From Chelatococcus caeni (GTDB taxonomy: Bacteria > Pseudomonadota > Alphaproteobacteria > Rhizobiales > Beijerinckiaceae): a stretch of DNA of 64,000 bases. Location: the NCBI RefSeq assembly GCF_014196925.1, contig NZ_JACIEN010000005.1:62001-126000 (forward strand). Reading direction: 5' to 3'. Under the pieces are notes generated by a model. That model searched no databases, was not told where the DNA came from, and saw only the letters and a list, made by a program, of their open reading frames with translations. The translations under genes and the position numbers were made by a program. Shown piece after piece: positions 33,467-42,445 of this stretch (position 1 is its first letter; each line of letters begins with the position of its first letter).

Positions 33467-33494
33467 CGGGCCGTCCCCGGCCGGGGACGGCCCG
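33467..33494 (-). terminator. Very stable hairpin between nirK and nirV
   Basis: A perfect 28-base palindrome (arms CGGGCCGTCCCCGG / CCGGGGACGGCCCG) seven bases past the nirK stop, without a T-run. It probably stabilises the nirK message and attenuates nirV. Confidence 0.75.
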
Positions 33495-33501
33495 CAGGGG
33501 A

Positions 33502-34632
33502 TCAGTGGACCGCGGGGGCGGGGGCCCCGTCGACGGCGCCGAGCTTCTCGCCCGCGCCGATCGGCTCCGGCGGACGCACCTGCTTCATGAGGTCGTCGTC
33601 CCAGGTGCCGTCGACCTTGAAGTGCGCGGTCGCACCGAGTTCGAAGGCCTCGATGAGGTTGTGGTTCACATAGGCGTAGACGCCGGGCTGCAGGAACTTG
33701 TAGAGCGCAGCCCCCGCCGAGCCGCCGCGGATGAACCAGGTCTCGAGGTCCTTCTCGGGCGGGTTGGCGAACTTGCCGGTCTCCCAGACGTAGTCGCCGT
33801 GCCCGCCGATGAGGTGGGGGCGGGTGTCGCGGTTGGCCTGCGAGTGCACGATGAGCACCTTCTCGCCCACCTTGGCATTGAGCGCCTTCTCGCCGGTCAG
33901 GGCGCCGACGGCACCGTTGAAGACGACGTGAGTGGGGGTCAGCTTGCGCATCACCTCGACGGTATCGGCATAGGAGTCGCCGACGGTCTCGTAGGTCTTG
34001 AACTTGCCGTTCTCGTCCCGCGGCACGTAGAAGTCGTTCTCGCCGACGTAATAGACCCGGTCATAGGTCAGCGAATTGCCCTTCTCGTCCTTGAGGCCGT
34101 CGCGCGGCAGCACCATCACCGTGCCGCTCATGCCCGATACCACGTGCCAGGGCACCATGCCCTCGGGCGCGCAGTGGTAGACGAAGACGCCGGAGCGGGT
34201 CGCCTTCCAGCGCAGCACCACCTGCTCGCCGGGATGGATGAGGGTCAGCCCGCCGCCGCCGAGCGCACCGGTCGCGGAATGGAAGTCGATGTTGTGCGGC
34301 ATGGTGTTGGTTTCGGGGTTGATCAGCGTCAGCTCGACGTAGTCACCCTCGTGCACCACCATCATCGGGCCCGGCACCGAGCCGTTGAAGGTCATCGCCT
34401 GCAGCTTGGTGCCCTCGTTGTCGATGACGAGTTCCTTCTCCTCGACCTTCATCGTGAACTGGACGACCTTGGGCCCGTCCTTGGCCACCTGCTCGTGCGG
34501 GTGGACGAAGGGCGGCGCGACCAGCTCCACCTTCTGGCGCGGCATGTTGGACAGGTCGTCCGCCATGGCCGGCACCGCGACGGCGATGGCCGACATCGCC
34601 ACACATGCCAGGATATTGCGCCGGGTGAACAT
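33502..34632 (-). CDS. nirK: Copper-containing nitrite reductase NirK
   Basis: A 376-residue periplasmic enzyme reducing nitrite to nitric oxide. A signal peptide (about 1-24) has a twin-arginine-like start (FTRRN). Two cupredoxin domains follow. Type 1 copper ligands are His113, Cys154, His163 and Met168 ([16 protein letters not shown]). Type 2 ligands and catalytic residues include Asp116 and His118 ([13 protein letters not shown]), His153 and a later His in the [11 protein letters not shown] region. The pseudoazurin encoded nearby is the likely electron donor. Two TTG-N8-CAA boxes lie upstream. Confidence 0.97.
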   Translation of the reverse strand: MFTRRNILACVAMSAIAVAVPAMADDLSNMPRQKVELVAPPFVHPHEQVAKDGPKVVQFTMKVEEKELVIDNEGTKLQAMTFNGSVPGPMMVVHEGDYVELTLINPETNTMPHNIDFHSATGALGGGGLTLIHPGEQVVLRWKATRSGVFVYHCAPEGMVPWHVVSGMSGTVMVLPRDGLKDEKGNSLTYDRVYYVGENDFYVPRDENGKFKTYETVGDSYADTVEVMRKLTPTHVVFNGAVGALTGEKALNAKVGEKVLIVHSQANRDTRPHLIGGHGDYVWETGKFANPPEKDLETWFIRGGSAGAALYKFLQPGVYAYVNHNLIEAFELGATAHFKVDGTWDDDLMKQVRPPEPIGAGEKLGAVDGAPAPAVH

Positions 34633-34697
34633 GGTTTTCTCCGTTGCGTGTTGCCTTGTTCGATGAGGCAAGCCTCGCATGCGGACCCCGCCGGAAT

Positions 34698-34711
34698 TTG
34701 CGTATTCGCAA
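34698..34711. promoter_or_regulatory. FNR/NnrR-type box 1 before nirK
   Basis: TTGCGTATTCGCAA, a perfect palindrome, centred about 72 bases before the nirK ATG. Confidence 0.75.
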
Positions 34712-34738
34712 CTTCCCCGGGGCCCGCAATCCGGATGT

Positions 34739-34752
34739 TTGTGCTGGCACAA
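34739..34752. promoter_or_regulatory. FNR/NnrR-type box 2 before nirK
   Basis: TTGTGCTGGCACAA, centred about 113 bases before the nirK ATG and 41 bases from box 1. The box and the following AAGAGCC are nearly identical to the norC site at 43381. Confidence 0.78.
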
Positions 34753-34769
34753 AGAGCCCGGCGGGAGGC

Positions 34770-35360
34770 TCAGACCGCCGTCGGCGGCGGGTTCTCGCCC
34801 GTCCATTCCGGCCCGCCGCCCGGCAGGCCGAGGAGCGAGACGGCCCGCCGCGCCGTCGCGTCGACGATGTCGGAGACCGTCTGCGGCTTCATGTAGAAGG
34901 CGGGCACCGGCGGGGCGACGATGGCGCCGGCCTCGCTCACCGCTGCCATGGCCCGGATATGGCCGATGTGCAGCGGGCTCTCGCGCACCAGGAGCACGAG
35001 CCGGCGCCGCTCCTTCAAGTGCACGTCGGCGGCACGCACGAGGAGGTTGTCGAGGAGACACCCCGCGAGCGCGCCCAGGGTGCGGATGGAGCAGGGCGCC
35101 ACCACCATGCCGGCGGTGCGGAACGAGCCACTGGCGATCGACGCCCCGATGTCCTCGCACGGATGGCGGATCGACAGGCGCTCGATGCGCCCGAGGGCGT
35201 GGGGCCCGACCTCGTGGGCGAGCGTGCGCTCGCCGGAGCGGGTGACGACGCTGTGCACCTCGATGCCGCCGAGCCCGGCCAGCAGCTCCACGGCGCGCAG
35301 GCCGAGCGCCGCGCCCGAAGCGCCCGAGATGCCGACGACGATGCGCGTGCGCCCGTTCAT
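34770..35360 (-). CDS. ubiX: UbiX flavin prenyltransferase
   Basis: A 196-residue flavoprotein with the UbiX signature [20 protein letters not shown], the [20 protein letters not shown] phosphate/FMN loop and [16 protein letters not shown]. It prenylates FMN to make the cofactor of UbiD decarboxylases. The ATG at 35360 has AGGAGGGA upstream and overlaps the UbiD stop (ATGA), so the two partners are translationally coupled. Confidence 0.94.
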   Translation of the reverse strand: MNGRTRIVVGISGASGAALGLRAVELLAGLGGIEVHSVVTRSGERTLAHEVGPHALGRIERLSIRHPCEDIGASIASGSFRTAGMVVAPCSIRTLGALAGCLLDNLLVRAADVHLKERRRLVLLVRESPLHIGHIRAMAAVSEAGAIVAPPVPAFYMKPQTVSDIVDATARRAVSLLGLPGGGPEWTGENPPPTAV

Positions 35361-36883
35361 GCGCTTCCCTCCTCGATGCCGAGACGCCGCCAGAGCGCGT
35401 CGACGCGCGCCGCGACCGTCGGGTCCTGCCGGATGACGCGGCCCCATTCGCGCGCCGTCTCCGGCCCGATCTTGCCGGTGGCGTCGATGCCGAGCTTGCC
35501 GCCGAGGCCCGGCTTCGGCGAGGCGAAGTCGAGATAGTCGATGGGCGTGTCCGCGAGCTGCACGAGATCGCGCGAGGGGTCGGAGCGGGTCGAGACCGCC
35601 CACATCACCGCCGCCCAGTCGCGCACGTCGATGTCCTCGTCCACGACGATGAGCATCTTGGTATAGGTGAACTGCGGCAGCATGGACCACAGCCCCAGCA
35701 TGAGCCGGCGCGCCTGGCCGGGATAGCGCTTGGCGATCGACGCGACCGCGATGCGGTAGGAACAGGCCTCGGGCGGCAGCCACAGATCGACGATCTCGGG
35801 GAACTGCCGCCGCACCAGCGGCAGGAAGATCTCGTTGAGCGCCTCGCCGATGCGCGAGGGCTCGTCCGGCGGCCGGCCGGTATAGGTGGACAGATAGATC
35901 GGCGCGCGCCGCATGGTGACGGCGGTGACATCAAGCACCGGGAAGTCCTCGACCGAATTGTAATAGCCGGTGTGGTCGCCGTAAGGCCCCTCGGGCGCCG
36001 TCTCCTCGGCCGAGACGAAGCCCTCGATCACGATCTCGGCCTCGGCCGGCACCATGAGCGGGACGCTGACGCAAGGCGTGAGCCGTGGCCGCTCGCCGGC
36101 GATGAGGCCGGCAAAGCCCACCTCCGACACCGTTTCCGGCAGGGGCAAGACGGCCGACAGGATGAAGGCGGGATCGGCCCCGATGACCACGGCGACGGGC
36201 ATGTCCCGCCCGCGGGCGCGCCACAGGTGGTGGTGCTTGGCCCCGCCGCGATGGGCCAGCCAGCGCATGATGGCGCGGTCGCGGCCGATGACCTGCATGC
36301 GGTAGACGCCGACATTGGCCGTGTCGTCGCCGGCATCCTCCGGCGGACGCGTGATGACGAGCGGCCAGGTGACGAGCGGCGCCGGCTCGCCCGGCCAGTG
36401 GGTCTGCACCGGCAGGAGGCCGAGGTCGACCTCGGCGCCGGTCAGCACCCGCTCCTGGACGGGGGCGCTCGCGACGCGGCGCGGGCGCATGGCCATCACG
36501 GCGCGGGCGAGCGGCAGCTTGCCCATGGCCTCGCCGAGGCCGCGCGGCGGGCGCGGCTCGCGCAGCTCCGCCAGCATCTCGCCGAGGCCGGCAAGACCGT
36601 CGCCCGCCGAGCCGTCGCTGCGCCGCCCGAAGCCGAGGGCGACGCGCCCGACGGTGCCGAAGAGATTGACGAGCACGGGGATGTCCGACACCGCGCCGTC
36701 GGCCCGCACCGGCCGCTCGAAGAGGAGGGCCGGCCCGCCGGCCTCGAGCACGCGGCGGTGAACCTCGGTCATGTCGTGGCAGATGGAGACCGGCTCGGCG
36801 ATGCGCAGGAGCTCGCCGCGCGCATCGAGATGGGCGAGGAAGGCGCGCAGGTCGCGGAAGGGGGGCTGTCGGCGCAGCGTCAA
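35357..36883 (-). CDS. ubiD: UbiD-family prenylated-FMN-dependent decarboxylase
   Basis: 508 residues with UbiD motifs: [19 protein letters not shown] at the N-terminus, [21 protein letters not shown], the [20 protein letters not shown] active-site region with its glutamate, and [14 protein letters not shown] near the C-terminus. The likely reaction is decarboxylation of the 4-hydroxybenzoate ring in ubiquinone synthesis. The start is TTG 36883, since GAAGGAC lies just upstream and homology starts there. It is next to ubiX and divergent from ubiTUV across a shared TTG-N8-CAA box, so it belongs to the anaerobic quinone supply. Confidence 0.92.
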   Translation of the reverse strand: MTLRRQPPFRDLRAFLAHLDARGELLRIAEPVSICHDMTEVHRRVLEAGGPALLFERPVRADGAVSDIPVLVNLFGTVGRVALGFGRRSDGSAGDGLAGLGEMLAELREPRPPRGLGEAMGKLPLARAVMAMRPRRVASAPVQERVLTGAEVDLGLLPVQTHWPGEPAPLVTWPLVITRPPEDAGDDTANVGVYRMQVIGRDRAIMRWLAHRGGAKHHHLWRARGRDMPVAVVIGADPAFILSAVLPLPETVSEVGFAGLIAGERPRLTPCVSVPLMVPAEAEIVIEGFVSAEETAPEGPYGDHTGYYNSVEDFPVLDVTAVTMRRAPIYLSTYTGRPPDEPSRIGEALNEIFLPLVRRQFPEIVDLWLPPEACSYRIAVASIAKRYPGQARRLMLGLWSMLPQFTYTKMLIVVDEDIDVRDWAAVMWAVSTRSDPSRDLVQLADTPIDYLDFASPKPGLGGKLGIDATGKIGPETAREWGRVIRQDPTVAARVDALWRRLGIEEGSA

Positions 36884-36946
36884 GGGCTGTCCTTCGGGCA
36901 GGCGTTGCGGATCCGCGGACAGCACAGCCCCGGCGCCCCGCCGTCT

Positions 36947-36960
36947 TTGTCCTGGCGCAA
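36947..36960. promoter_or_regulatory. FNR/NnrR-type box between ubiDX and ubiTUV
   Basis: TTGTCCTGGCGCAA, centred about 54 bases before the ubiT ATG and 70 before the ubiD start. It can control both divergent units. Confidence 0.72.
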
Positions 36961-37007
36961 GAAGGGGCGCGGCGCCGGGGTGTATAGGGCGGCTGGAGGA
37001 GACCGAC

Positions 37008-37583
37008 ATGCCATCGGAACAACCTGCCCGGCGTACCGCCGGGCACGAGGAAGCCGCCGCCGACATGCCCGGCCGGGTGCCGCTCGTCGTGCAGCTCGCG
37101 CTGCGGCCCTTGCCGCTCCTGCCGCTGCAGCCGATCCTCGCGGCGACGCTCAAGGCGGTCCTTGCCAATCATCCCGGCATCTTCGAGCGGCTCGGCCCGC
37201 ACGCGGGCAAGCGCTTCGGCCTCGCGCCAACGGATCTGCCGCTCGCCTTCCTGCTCGAGTCGCTGCCCCGCCGCCCACGCATCACGGCGGTGCGGACGCT
37301 GCCGGCCCGTCTCGACGTCACCATCCGCGGCTCGATCGCCGCGCTCATCGGGCTCGTCGACGGCGGCTATGACGGCGATGCGCTGTTCTTCTCGCGCGAC
37401 CTCGTCGTCGAAGGCGACATGGAAGCGGTCGTCGCCCTGCGCAATGCGATCGACGATGCGCAGATCGACCTGGTGCGCGAGGGCTGCGGCAGCCTCGGCC
37501 CCCTCGCCGCGCCCGCCGAGCGGCTGCTGCGCAGCCTACTGCCGCGCCCCGTCACCGACCCCGGAGCCATGCCATGGAACTGA
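37008..37583 (+). CDS. ubiT: UbiT, SCP2-domain ubiquinone synthesis factor
   Basis: A 191-residue protein. The SCP2 sterol-carrier-like domain (about 60-165) includes LPLAFLLESLPRRPRI, RGSIAALIGLVDGGYDGDAL and FFSRDLVVEGDMEAVVALRN. UbiT binds quinone-type lipids and is needed for oxygen-independent ubiquinone synthesis. CTGGAGGAG lies just before the ATG at 37008. The stop overlaps the ubiU start by ten bases. Confidence 0.92.
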   Translation: MPSEQPARRTAGHEEAAADMPGRVPLVVQLALRPLPLLPLQPILAATLKAVLANHPGIFERLGPHAGKRFGLAPTDLPLAFLLESLPRRPRITAVRTLPARLDVTIRGSIAALIGLVDGGYDGDALFFSRDLVVEGDMEAVVALRNAIDDAQIDLVREGCGSLGPLAAPAERLLRSLLPRPVTDPGAMPWN

Positions 37584-38551
37584 TCTGCCCGGCGGGAACG
37601 CCGGCCGCCCTGCGCGCCGCCGTCGATGCCGGCGCGGACGCCGTTTATTGCGGCTTCCGCGACGAGACCAACGCCCGCAACTTCCCCGGCCTCAACTTCT
37701 CCCGCGCCGAGATGGCCGAGGGCGTCGCCTATGCCCATGCGCGGGGCGCCAAGGTGCTCGTCGCCATCAACACCTTTCCCCGTGCCGGCCAGCTCGGCCT
37801 CTGGCACGGCGCGGTCGACGACGCCGTGGCGGCGGGGGCCGATGCGCTGATCCTCGCCGATGTCGGTCTCATCGCCTATGCCGCGGAGTGTCACCCGGCG
37901 CAGCGCCTGCACGTCTCGGTGCAGGCCGCGGCGGCGAACCCGGATGCCATCGCCTTCTATGTCGAGGCCTTCGGCGTGAAGCGGGTGGTGCTGCCGCGCG
38001 TGCTGAGCGTGCCCGAGATCGCCGCCATCACCCGCGCGGCGGCCTGCGAGACGGAAGTCTTCGTCTTCGGCGGCTTGTGCGTGATGGCCGAGGGGCGCTG
38101 CTCACTCTCCTCGCACGCCACGGGCCAGTCGCCCAACATGCACGGCGTCTGCTCGCCGGCGAGCCACGTGAGTTACCGGGACGACGGCAATACGCTCGTC
38201 TCGCGCCTCGGCGACTTCACCATCAACAAGTTCGCCAAGGGCGAGCCAGCCGCCTACCCCACCCTGTGCAAGGGCCGTTTCCGCACCGGAATCGGCGCCG
38301 GCTACATCTTCGAGGAGCCGGTGAGCCTCGATGCGGCGGAAATGCTGCCGGGCTTGAAGAAGGCCGGCGTCACGGCGCTCAAGATCGAGGGCCGCCAGCG
38401 CGGCCGCGCCTATATCGCGAGCGTCGTCGCCTCCTTCCGCGCCGCGCTCGCCGCCCTCGAGGCCGGCCGGCCGATCACCGGAGCCGGCCTCACGGCCATG
38501 ACCGAGGGCCAGACGACGACCGTCGGCGCCTATCGCAAGACATGGCGCTAG
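37574..38551 (+). CDS. ubiU: UbiU, oxygen-independent ubiquinone hydroxylase subunit
   Basis: A 325-residue U32-family protein. Cysteines at 169, 176, 193 and 232 are spaced exactly as the four [4Fe-4S] ligands of E. coli UbiU. The N-terminus ELICPAGTPAALRAAVDAGA and DAVYCGFRDETNARNF are typical. With UbiV it hydroxylates the quinone ring without oxygen, using prephenate as the oxygen donor in E. coli. It lies between ubiT and ubiV in one operon. Confidence 0.95.
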   Translation: MELICPAGTPAALRAAVDAGADAVYCGFRDETNARNFPGLNFSRAEMAEGVAYAHARGAKVLVAINTFPRAGQLGLWHGAVDDAVAAGADALILADVGLIAYAAECHPAQRLHVSVQAAAANPDAIAFYVEAFGVKRVVLPRVLSVPEIAAITRAAACETEVFVFGGLCVMAEGRCSLSSHATGQSPNMHGVCSPASHVSYRDDGNTLVSRLGDFTINKFAKGEPAAYPTLCKGRFRTGIGAGYIFEEPVSLDAAEMLPGLKKAGVTALKIEGRQRGRAYIASVVASFRAALAALEAGRPITGAGLTAMTEGQTTTVGAYRKTWR

Positions 38552-38592
38552 ATCAGGTGGCGCCAGATCATATGGCGCTGGATCGGCGCCGA
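38543..38592. repeat. Three imperfect tandem units between ubiU and ubiV
   Basis: Units GGCGCTAGATCA, GGCGCCAGATCA and GGCGCTGGATCG recur about every 17 bases across the end of ubiU and the spacer before ubiV. The first unit contains the ubiU stop codon. This small repeat has no obvious role. Confidence 0.6.
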
Positions 38593-38612
38593 GCTTTCGC
38601 AGCGAGGACTTC

Positions 38613-39503
38613 ATGGAACTGACGCTCGGCCCCGTGCTCTTCAACTGGCAGGCGGACGACTGGCGCGACTTCTACTTCCGCATCGCCGACGACGCGCCGG
38701 TCGAGACCGTCGTCATCGGCGAAGTGGTCTGCTCGAAGCGCATGCCCTTCCTCGCGCGCCACCTGCCGGCCGTGGCCGAGCGACTCGCCGCGGCGGGCAA
38801 GACGGTGATCTTCGGCTCCCTGGCGCTCGTCGCCCTCGAGCGCGAGCGGCGGCAGATGGAGGAGCTGGCGAAGAGCGAGGACCTGACGGTCGAGGCCAAC
38901 GACGTCTCCGCCCTGCGCCATCTCGCCGGCCGGCCCCATGCCATCGGGCCGTTCGTGAACATCTACAACGAGGCGACCGCCGCCTTCTTCGCTTCACGCG
39001 GGGCACGGCGCATGTGCCTGCCGCCGGAGCTGCCGGCGGCCTCCGTCGCCGCCATCGCGGCCGGGGTGCCGGACGTGACGGTGGAGGTCTTCGCCTTCGG
39101 GCGCGTGCCGCTCGCCATCTCGGCGCGCTGCTATCACGCCCGCCTCCACAAGCTGACCAAGGACAACTGCCGTTTCGTCTGCGAGAAGGACCCGGACGGC
39201 CTCGCCGTCGAGACGCTCGACAACGAGCCCTTCTTGACCGTCAACGGCGTGCAGACGCTGTCGCACACGGTCATGAACCTCGTCGGCGACATCGACCTGC
39301 TGCGCTCGGCCGGCGTCGGCGCGCTGCGCCTGTCGCCCCAGTGCTGCGACATGGTCGCCGTCGCCCGGCTGTTCCGCGACGTCATCGACGGCCGGCGCGA
39401 AGCGGGCGAGGCCGAGGCCGCACTCGCCGAGGTCTATCCCGGCGCGGTCTTCGCCAATGGCTTCGTGCATGCTGAGTCGGGCGTACGGCGCGTGGGGGCA
39501 TAG
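38613..39503 (+). CDS. ubiV: UbiV, oxygen-independent ubiquinone hydroxylase subunit
   Basis: A 296-residue U32-family protein, shorter than UbiU. Cysteines 40, 173, 186 and 190 (IGEVVC, ARCYHARLHKLTKDNCRFVC) have the spacing of the E. coli UbiV cluster ligands. It forms a heterodimer with UbiU. It is followed 14 bases later by a small unknown gene on the same strand. Confidence 0.95.
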   Translation: MELTLGPVLFNWQADDWRDFYFRIADDAPVETVVIGEVVCSKRMPFLARHLPAVAERLAAAGKTVIFGSLALVALERERRQMEELAKSEDLTVEANDVSALRHLAGRPHAIGPFVNIYNEATAAFFASRGARRMCLPPELPAASVAAIAAGVPDVTVEVFAFGRVPLAISARCYHARLHKLTKDNCRFVCEKDPDGLAVETLDNEPFLTVNGVQTLSHTVMNLVGDIDLLRSAGVGALRLSPQCCDMVAVARLFRDVIDGRREAGEAEAALAEVYPGAVFANGFVHAESGVRRVGA

Positions 39504-39517
39504 GGCCGAGGAGACCA

Positions 39518-39859
39518 ATGGCCGAGGCGAAGCGCCGCGACGAGACCGAGGTGCTGCTGAGCCGGCTCTCGGCCATCCTCACCCGGCTCGACATCGACTG
39601 CACCTGCCGCGAAACGCTGAACGGCGCCATCGATCGCTTCGCCCGCCTCGAGGTGCGGCGCCTCGCCCGCCGGCGGCTCGCCGAGGCGCGCGACTGCAAG
39701 GACCGCATCGGCGCCATCCTCCATCTCCTGTCGGAGCTCGACCAGATCACCGAGGGTGAGAGCGACCGCTCGGTCTTCGCGGAGATGGCGTTGCTCTTCG
39801 ACGAAATCGCCGCCTCGGCCGCGGTGGGCGCAGCCGCGCTGCGCCGCATCGAATCGTAA
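39518..39859 (+). CDS. Unknown helical protein at the end of the ubiTUV operon
   Basis: 113 residues, arginine- and leucine-rich, predicted all-helical, with one CTC motif near residue 30 (DIDCTCRETLNGAI) and a third cysteine near 60 (ARDCKDRIG). I recognise no family. GAGGAG lies six bases before the ATG and the gap to ubiV is 14 bases, so it is probably co-transcribed with ubiTUV. Its neighbour on the other side, nnrS, is convergent. The position suggests a role in anaerobic quinone synthesis or NO metabolism, which is inference from context only. Confidence 0.65.
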   Translation: MAEAKRRDETEVLLSRLSAILTRLDIDCTCRETLNGAIDRFARLEVRRLARRRLAEARDCKDRIGAILHLLSELDQITEGESDRSVFAEMALLFDEIAASAAVGAAALRRIES

Positions 39860-39862
39860 GCC

Positions 39863-41044
39863 TCAGCCGCCGAGACGAGAGCGCGTCAGCACGGGCCAGT
39901 AGACGAGCCCGAAGCCGAGGAAGGCGAGCGCCCAGGCAAGCCCCGCCGTATGGATAAGCGGCGTATAGAAAGCCGGCAAATAAGCCGCGCCGATACGTGC
40001 CAGGGTGGCGAGGATCACGAAGAAATAGATGCCCTGCGTCGCGGCGGACGCGACGAGCGCCCGGCCGGTATGGCCGAGGCTGGCGCGCGTCATCACCGCG
40101 AGCGTCATGGCGCCGACCGCCCCGCCCGTCCAGGCATGGATGCCGGCCTCGGCGGGGGTGCCGGTCAGCGCCGCGATGCCGACGAGGAAGAAGCCGAGCG
40201 GCACGAACAGATAGGCGACGTGCAGGATGAGCACGAGCCTGTCGCGCGCCGTCCGCTCCCCGGCCCAGCGCGCCAGCCGCACGGCCTGCAGGAGACCGGC
40301 GAGGATGAGGAGCGCGCCCGTCGCGGGGCCTTCCGGCACGGCCACCCACAGCGCGAGCGCCAGGACTGCGACGATCATCGAGACGACATCGTAGCGGTTG
40401 AAGGCGACGGGCAGGCGGCCCGGATTTTCCCGCGCCAGCCAGTTGCGCGTGAAGCTCGGCACGATGCGCCCGCCGATGAGCATGATGAGCGCGATCGACA
40501 CCGCCGTGCCCATGCGCGCACCGTACTGCGCGATGCCGAAAAGCCCTGCCTCCACATGGAAGACGACGTTGCCGGCGAACAGGAGGCCGACGGCGATGAG
40601 GACCTTCAGGTTGCGCCAGTTGCTGCCGGCGATGATCTCGCGCGCCGTGGCGAGCGCGACGAGGAGGAGGAAGCTGCAGTCGACGATCGCGGCCGGCCAT
40701 GGGCCCCACAGCGCCGATCCGGTCACGGCGATGCGCCCGGCGATCCAGGCGGCGACGAGCACCGCGAGGGGCTTTCCCTGGATGGGCAGGCGCCCCGTCC
40801 AGTTCGGCACGGCCGTGAGCAGGAAGCCGGTGACGATGGCCGCGACATAGCCGAAGAGCATCTCGTGCACGTGCCAGTCGCGTGGGGAGAAGGCGGTCGC
40901 GAGCTCCAGCTGGCCGTGGAACATCGGCACCCAGGCGAGGATGGCGAGGCCGGCGTAGATCGCCCCGAGGAGAAAGAAGGGCCGGAAACCGTAGGACAGA
41001 AGGGCCGGGCCGGTGTAGCGGCGCAGGCGCGGGATGGCGTTCAT
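39863..41044 (-). CDS. nnrS: NnrS family haem-copper membrane protein
   Basis: 393 residues with about twelve hydrophobic helices. NnrS motifs are YGFRPFFLLGAIYAGLA, DWHVHEMLFGYVAAIVTGFL and AVPNWTGRLP near the N-terminus, then IMLIGGRIVPSFTRNWLA, HAWTGGAVGAMTLAVMTRAS. NnrS protects cells from NO-related metabolic damage and is usually NnrR-controlled. A TTG-N8-CAA box lies 118 bases upstream of the ATG at 41044. Confidence 0.94.
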   Translation of the reverse strand: MNAIPRLRRYTGPALLSYGFRPFFLLGAIYAGLAILAWVPMFHGQLELATAFSPRDWHVHEMLFGYVAAIVTGFLLTAVPNWTGRLPIQGKPLAVLVAAWIAGRIAVTGSALWGPWPAAIVDCSFLLLVALATAREIIAGSNWRNLKVLIAVGLLFAGNVVFHVEAGLFGIAQYGARMGTAVSIALIMLIGGRIVPSFTRNWLARENPGRLPVAFNRYDVVSMIVAVLALALWVAVPEGPATGALLILAGLLQAVRLARWAGERTARDRLVLILHVAYLFVPLGFFLVGIAALTGTPAEAGIHAWTGGAVGAMTLAVMTRASLGHTGRALVASAATQGIYFFVILATLARIGAAYLPAFYTPLIHTAGLAWALAFLGFGLVYWPVLTRSRLGG

Positions 41045-41155
41045 CGCTCGCTCGTCGTCAGGAGGAAGGGGCGCGAGGGCAGATCGGCGGCCGTGACGCT
41101 GCCGGGTGCTGCCGCGAGTTGCAGCGATGATATCCGCCGGGCCGCCGGACCCGAT

Positions 41156-41169
41156 TTGATCCATGACAA
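41156..41169. promoter_or_regulatory. FNR/NnrR-type box between nnrS and regulator 2
   Basis: TTGATCCATGACAA, with the consensus TTGAT left half, centred 118 bases before nnrS and 90 bases before the regulator gene. Confidence 0.75.
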
Positions 41170-41252
41170 AGACTCTGCCTGTCCCGCGCGCTTTAGCCTG
41201 AGGATGACGGAGCCGCGCCCTCCTCCGCAGCGGCCCCGGAATGGAGCATGCC

Positions 41253-41960
41253 ATGACGAGCGTCGATCCATCGGTCATTGCGGACGTGCCGCTCTTTGCC
41301 GGTCTCTCGCGGGCCGAGCACGAGGACATGCTGCGCGACGCGAAGGCGATCCGCGTCGCCAAGGGGCGCCCCGTCTTCGCCCAGGGCGAGGCGGCGCATT
41401 CCTTCTTCGTCCTCGTCCACGGCCACCTGCGCGTCATGAAGCTGACGCCGGACGGGCAGCAGGTGGTCGTGCGCTTCGTGGTGCCGGGCGAGATCTTCGG
41501 CGTCGCCTGCGCCATCGGCTGCAAGGCCTATCCGGCGACCGCGACGGCCGTCATCGACAGCGTCGTGCTCGTCTGGCCTTCGGCCGTCTGGCCGGAGCTC
41601 ATCGCCCGCTGGCCGGCGCTGGCGAGCCGCGCCATGCACGCCATCGGCGGACGGCTGCAGGAGGCGCACACCCGCGTCGTCGAGATGTCGACGCGCCAGG
41701 TGGAGCAGCGCGTCGCCCATGCCCTGCTGCGCCTCGTGCAGCAGGCCGGCCGCAAGCTCGACAAGGGCGTGGAGATCGCCTTCCCCATCACCCGGCAGGA
41801 CGTGGCCGAGATGACCGGCACGACCCTGCACACGGTGAGCCGCATCCTCAGCGCCTGGGAGGAGCGCGGCCTCGTCGAGGGCGGGCGCCAGCGCATCGTG
41901 GTGCGCGAGCCGCACCAGCTCTTCATCCTCGCCGAAAGCAGCCCCGGCGCCTCTTCCTGA
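41253..41960 (+). CDS. Crp/Fnr-family regulator, NnrR/Dnr type (copy 2)
   Basis: About 235 residues, related to copy 1 along its length: VFAQGEAAHSFFVLVHGHLRV in the effector domain and FPITRQDVAEMTGTTLHTVS in the recognition helix region. No FNR-type cysteine cluster is present. It probably senses NO through haem and activates the nnrS and nor genes around it. GGAG six bases before the ATG at 41253 favours this start over the ATG four codons earlier. Having two paralogues in one island implies divided duties. Confidence 0.9.
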   Translation: MTSVDPSVIADVPLFAGLSRAEHEDMLRDAKAIRVAKGRPVFAQGEAAHSFFVLVHGHLRVMKLTPDGQQVVVRFVVPGEIFGVACAIGCKAYPATATAVIDSVVLVWPSAVWPELIARWPALASRAMHAIGGRLQEAHTRVVEMSTRQVEQRVAHALLRLVQQAGRKLDKGVEIAFPITRQDVAEMTGTTLHTVSRILSAWEERGLVEGGRQRIVVREPHQLFILAESSPGASS

Positions 41961-41964
41961 TCTT

Positions 41965-42228
41965 TCAGGACGCGCAGCCGCAGCCGCAGCTCTCCCTGCG
42001 CGGGTCGACCGCGAGCGCATGCAGCGCGGCGAGGAAGACCGGCAGCTCGACGCCATGCTCGCGGCAGGCCTCCTCGACCGTGTGGAAGCAGCCGATCGGG
42101 CAGCCGACGCAATGCATGCGGTGTTCGAGAAAGGCCCGGATGGTCGCCGGCCAGCGGCGCATCACCTCGTCCACATAGTCGCTCGCCTCGATGGTCATGG
42201 CGTCGTTCCCGGATGCGTGCCGCATCAT
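41965..42228 (-). CDS. DUF1858 domain small protein
   Basis: 77-87 residues with the DUF1858 pattern: DEVMRRWPATIRAFLEHRMH, then CVGCPIGCFHTVEEACREHG. The three-cysteine motif CxxCxxxC and a Cys-rich tail (SCGCGC) suggest metal or redox binding. Such proteins often accompany hybrid-cluster or NO-related genes. The ATG at 42228 overlaps the stop of the small membrane protein gene (ATGA), indicating coupling; an internal ATG at 42198 is an alternative. Confidence 0.85.
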   Translation of the reverse strand: MMRHASGNDAMTIEASDYVDEVMRRWPATIRAFLEHRMHCVGCPIGCFHTVEEACREHGVELPVFLAALHALAVDPRRESCGCGCAS

Positions 42229-42380
42229 TGCGTCACGAAGAGCACCACGGCGATGGCGACCGAGGCCGCCACGGCCGCGAGCGTCGCGCCGCCGCGCAGG
42301 GCGCCCATGCGATGGAGCGCGAGGGCGAAGATGACGATGAGGGGAGCGGCCACCGTCAGGCCGATCTGCGCCTCGCTCAT
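42225..42380 (-). CDS. Small membrane protein in the NO cluster
   Basis: 51 residues forming two hydrophobic helices (IGLTVAAPLIVIFALAL and LAAVAASVAIAVVLFV) joined by a short basic loop. It is translationally coupled to the DUF1858 gene and divergent from norEF, sharing a TTG-N8-CAA box 72 bases from its start. It could correspond to one of the small NO-regulon membrane proteins described in other alphaproteobacteria, but it is too short for me to assign. Confidence 0.65.
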   Translation of the reverse strand: MSEAQIGLTVAAPLIVIFALALHRMGALRGGATLAAVAASVAIAVVLFVTQ

Positions 42381-42445
42381 GCGATGTTCACCCCGTTTCC
42401 TTGATGCGACGGCAGCCATCATGCCCCGGGACGCACGGTCGGTTT

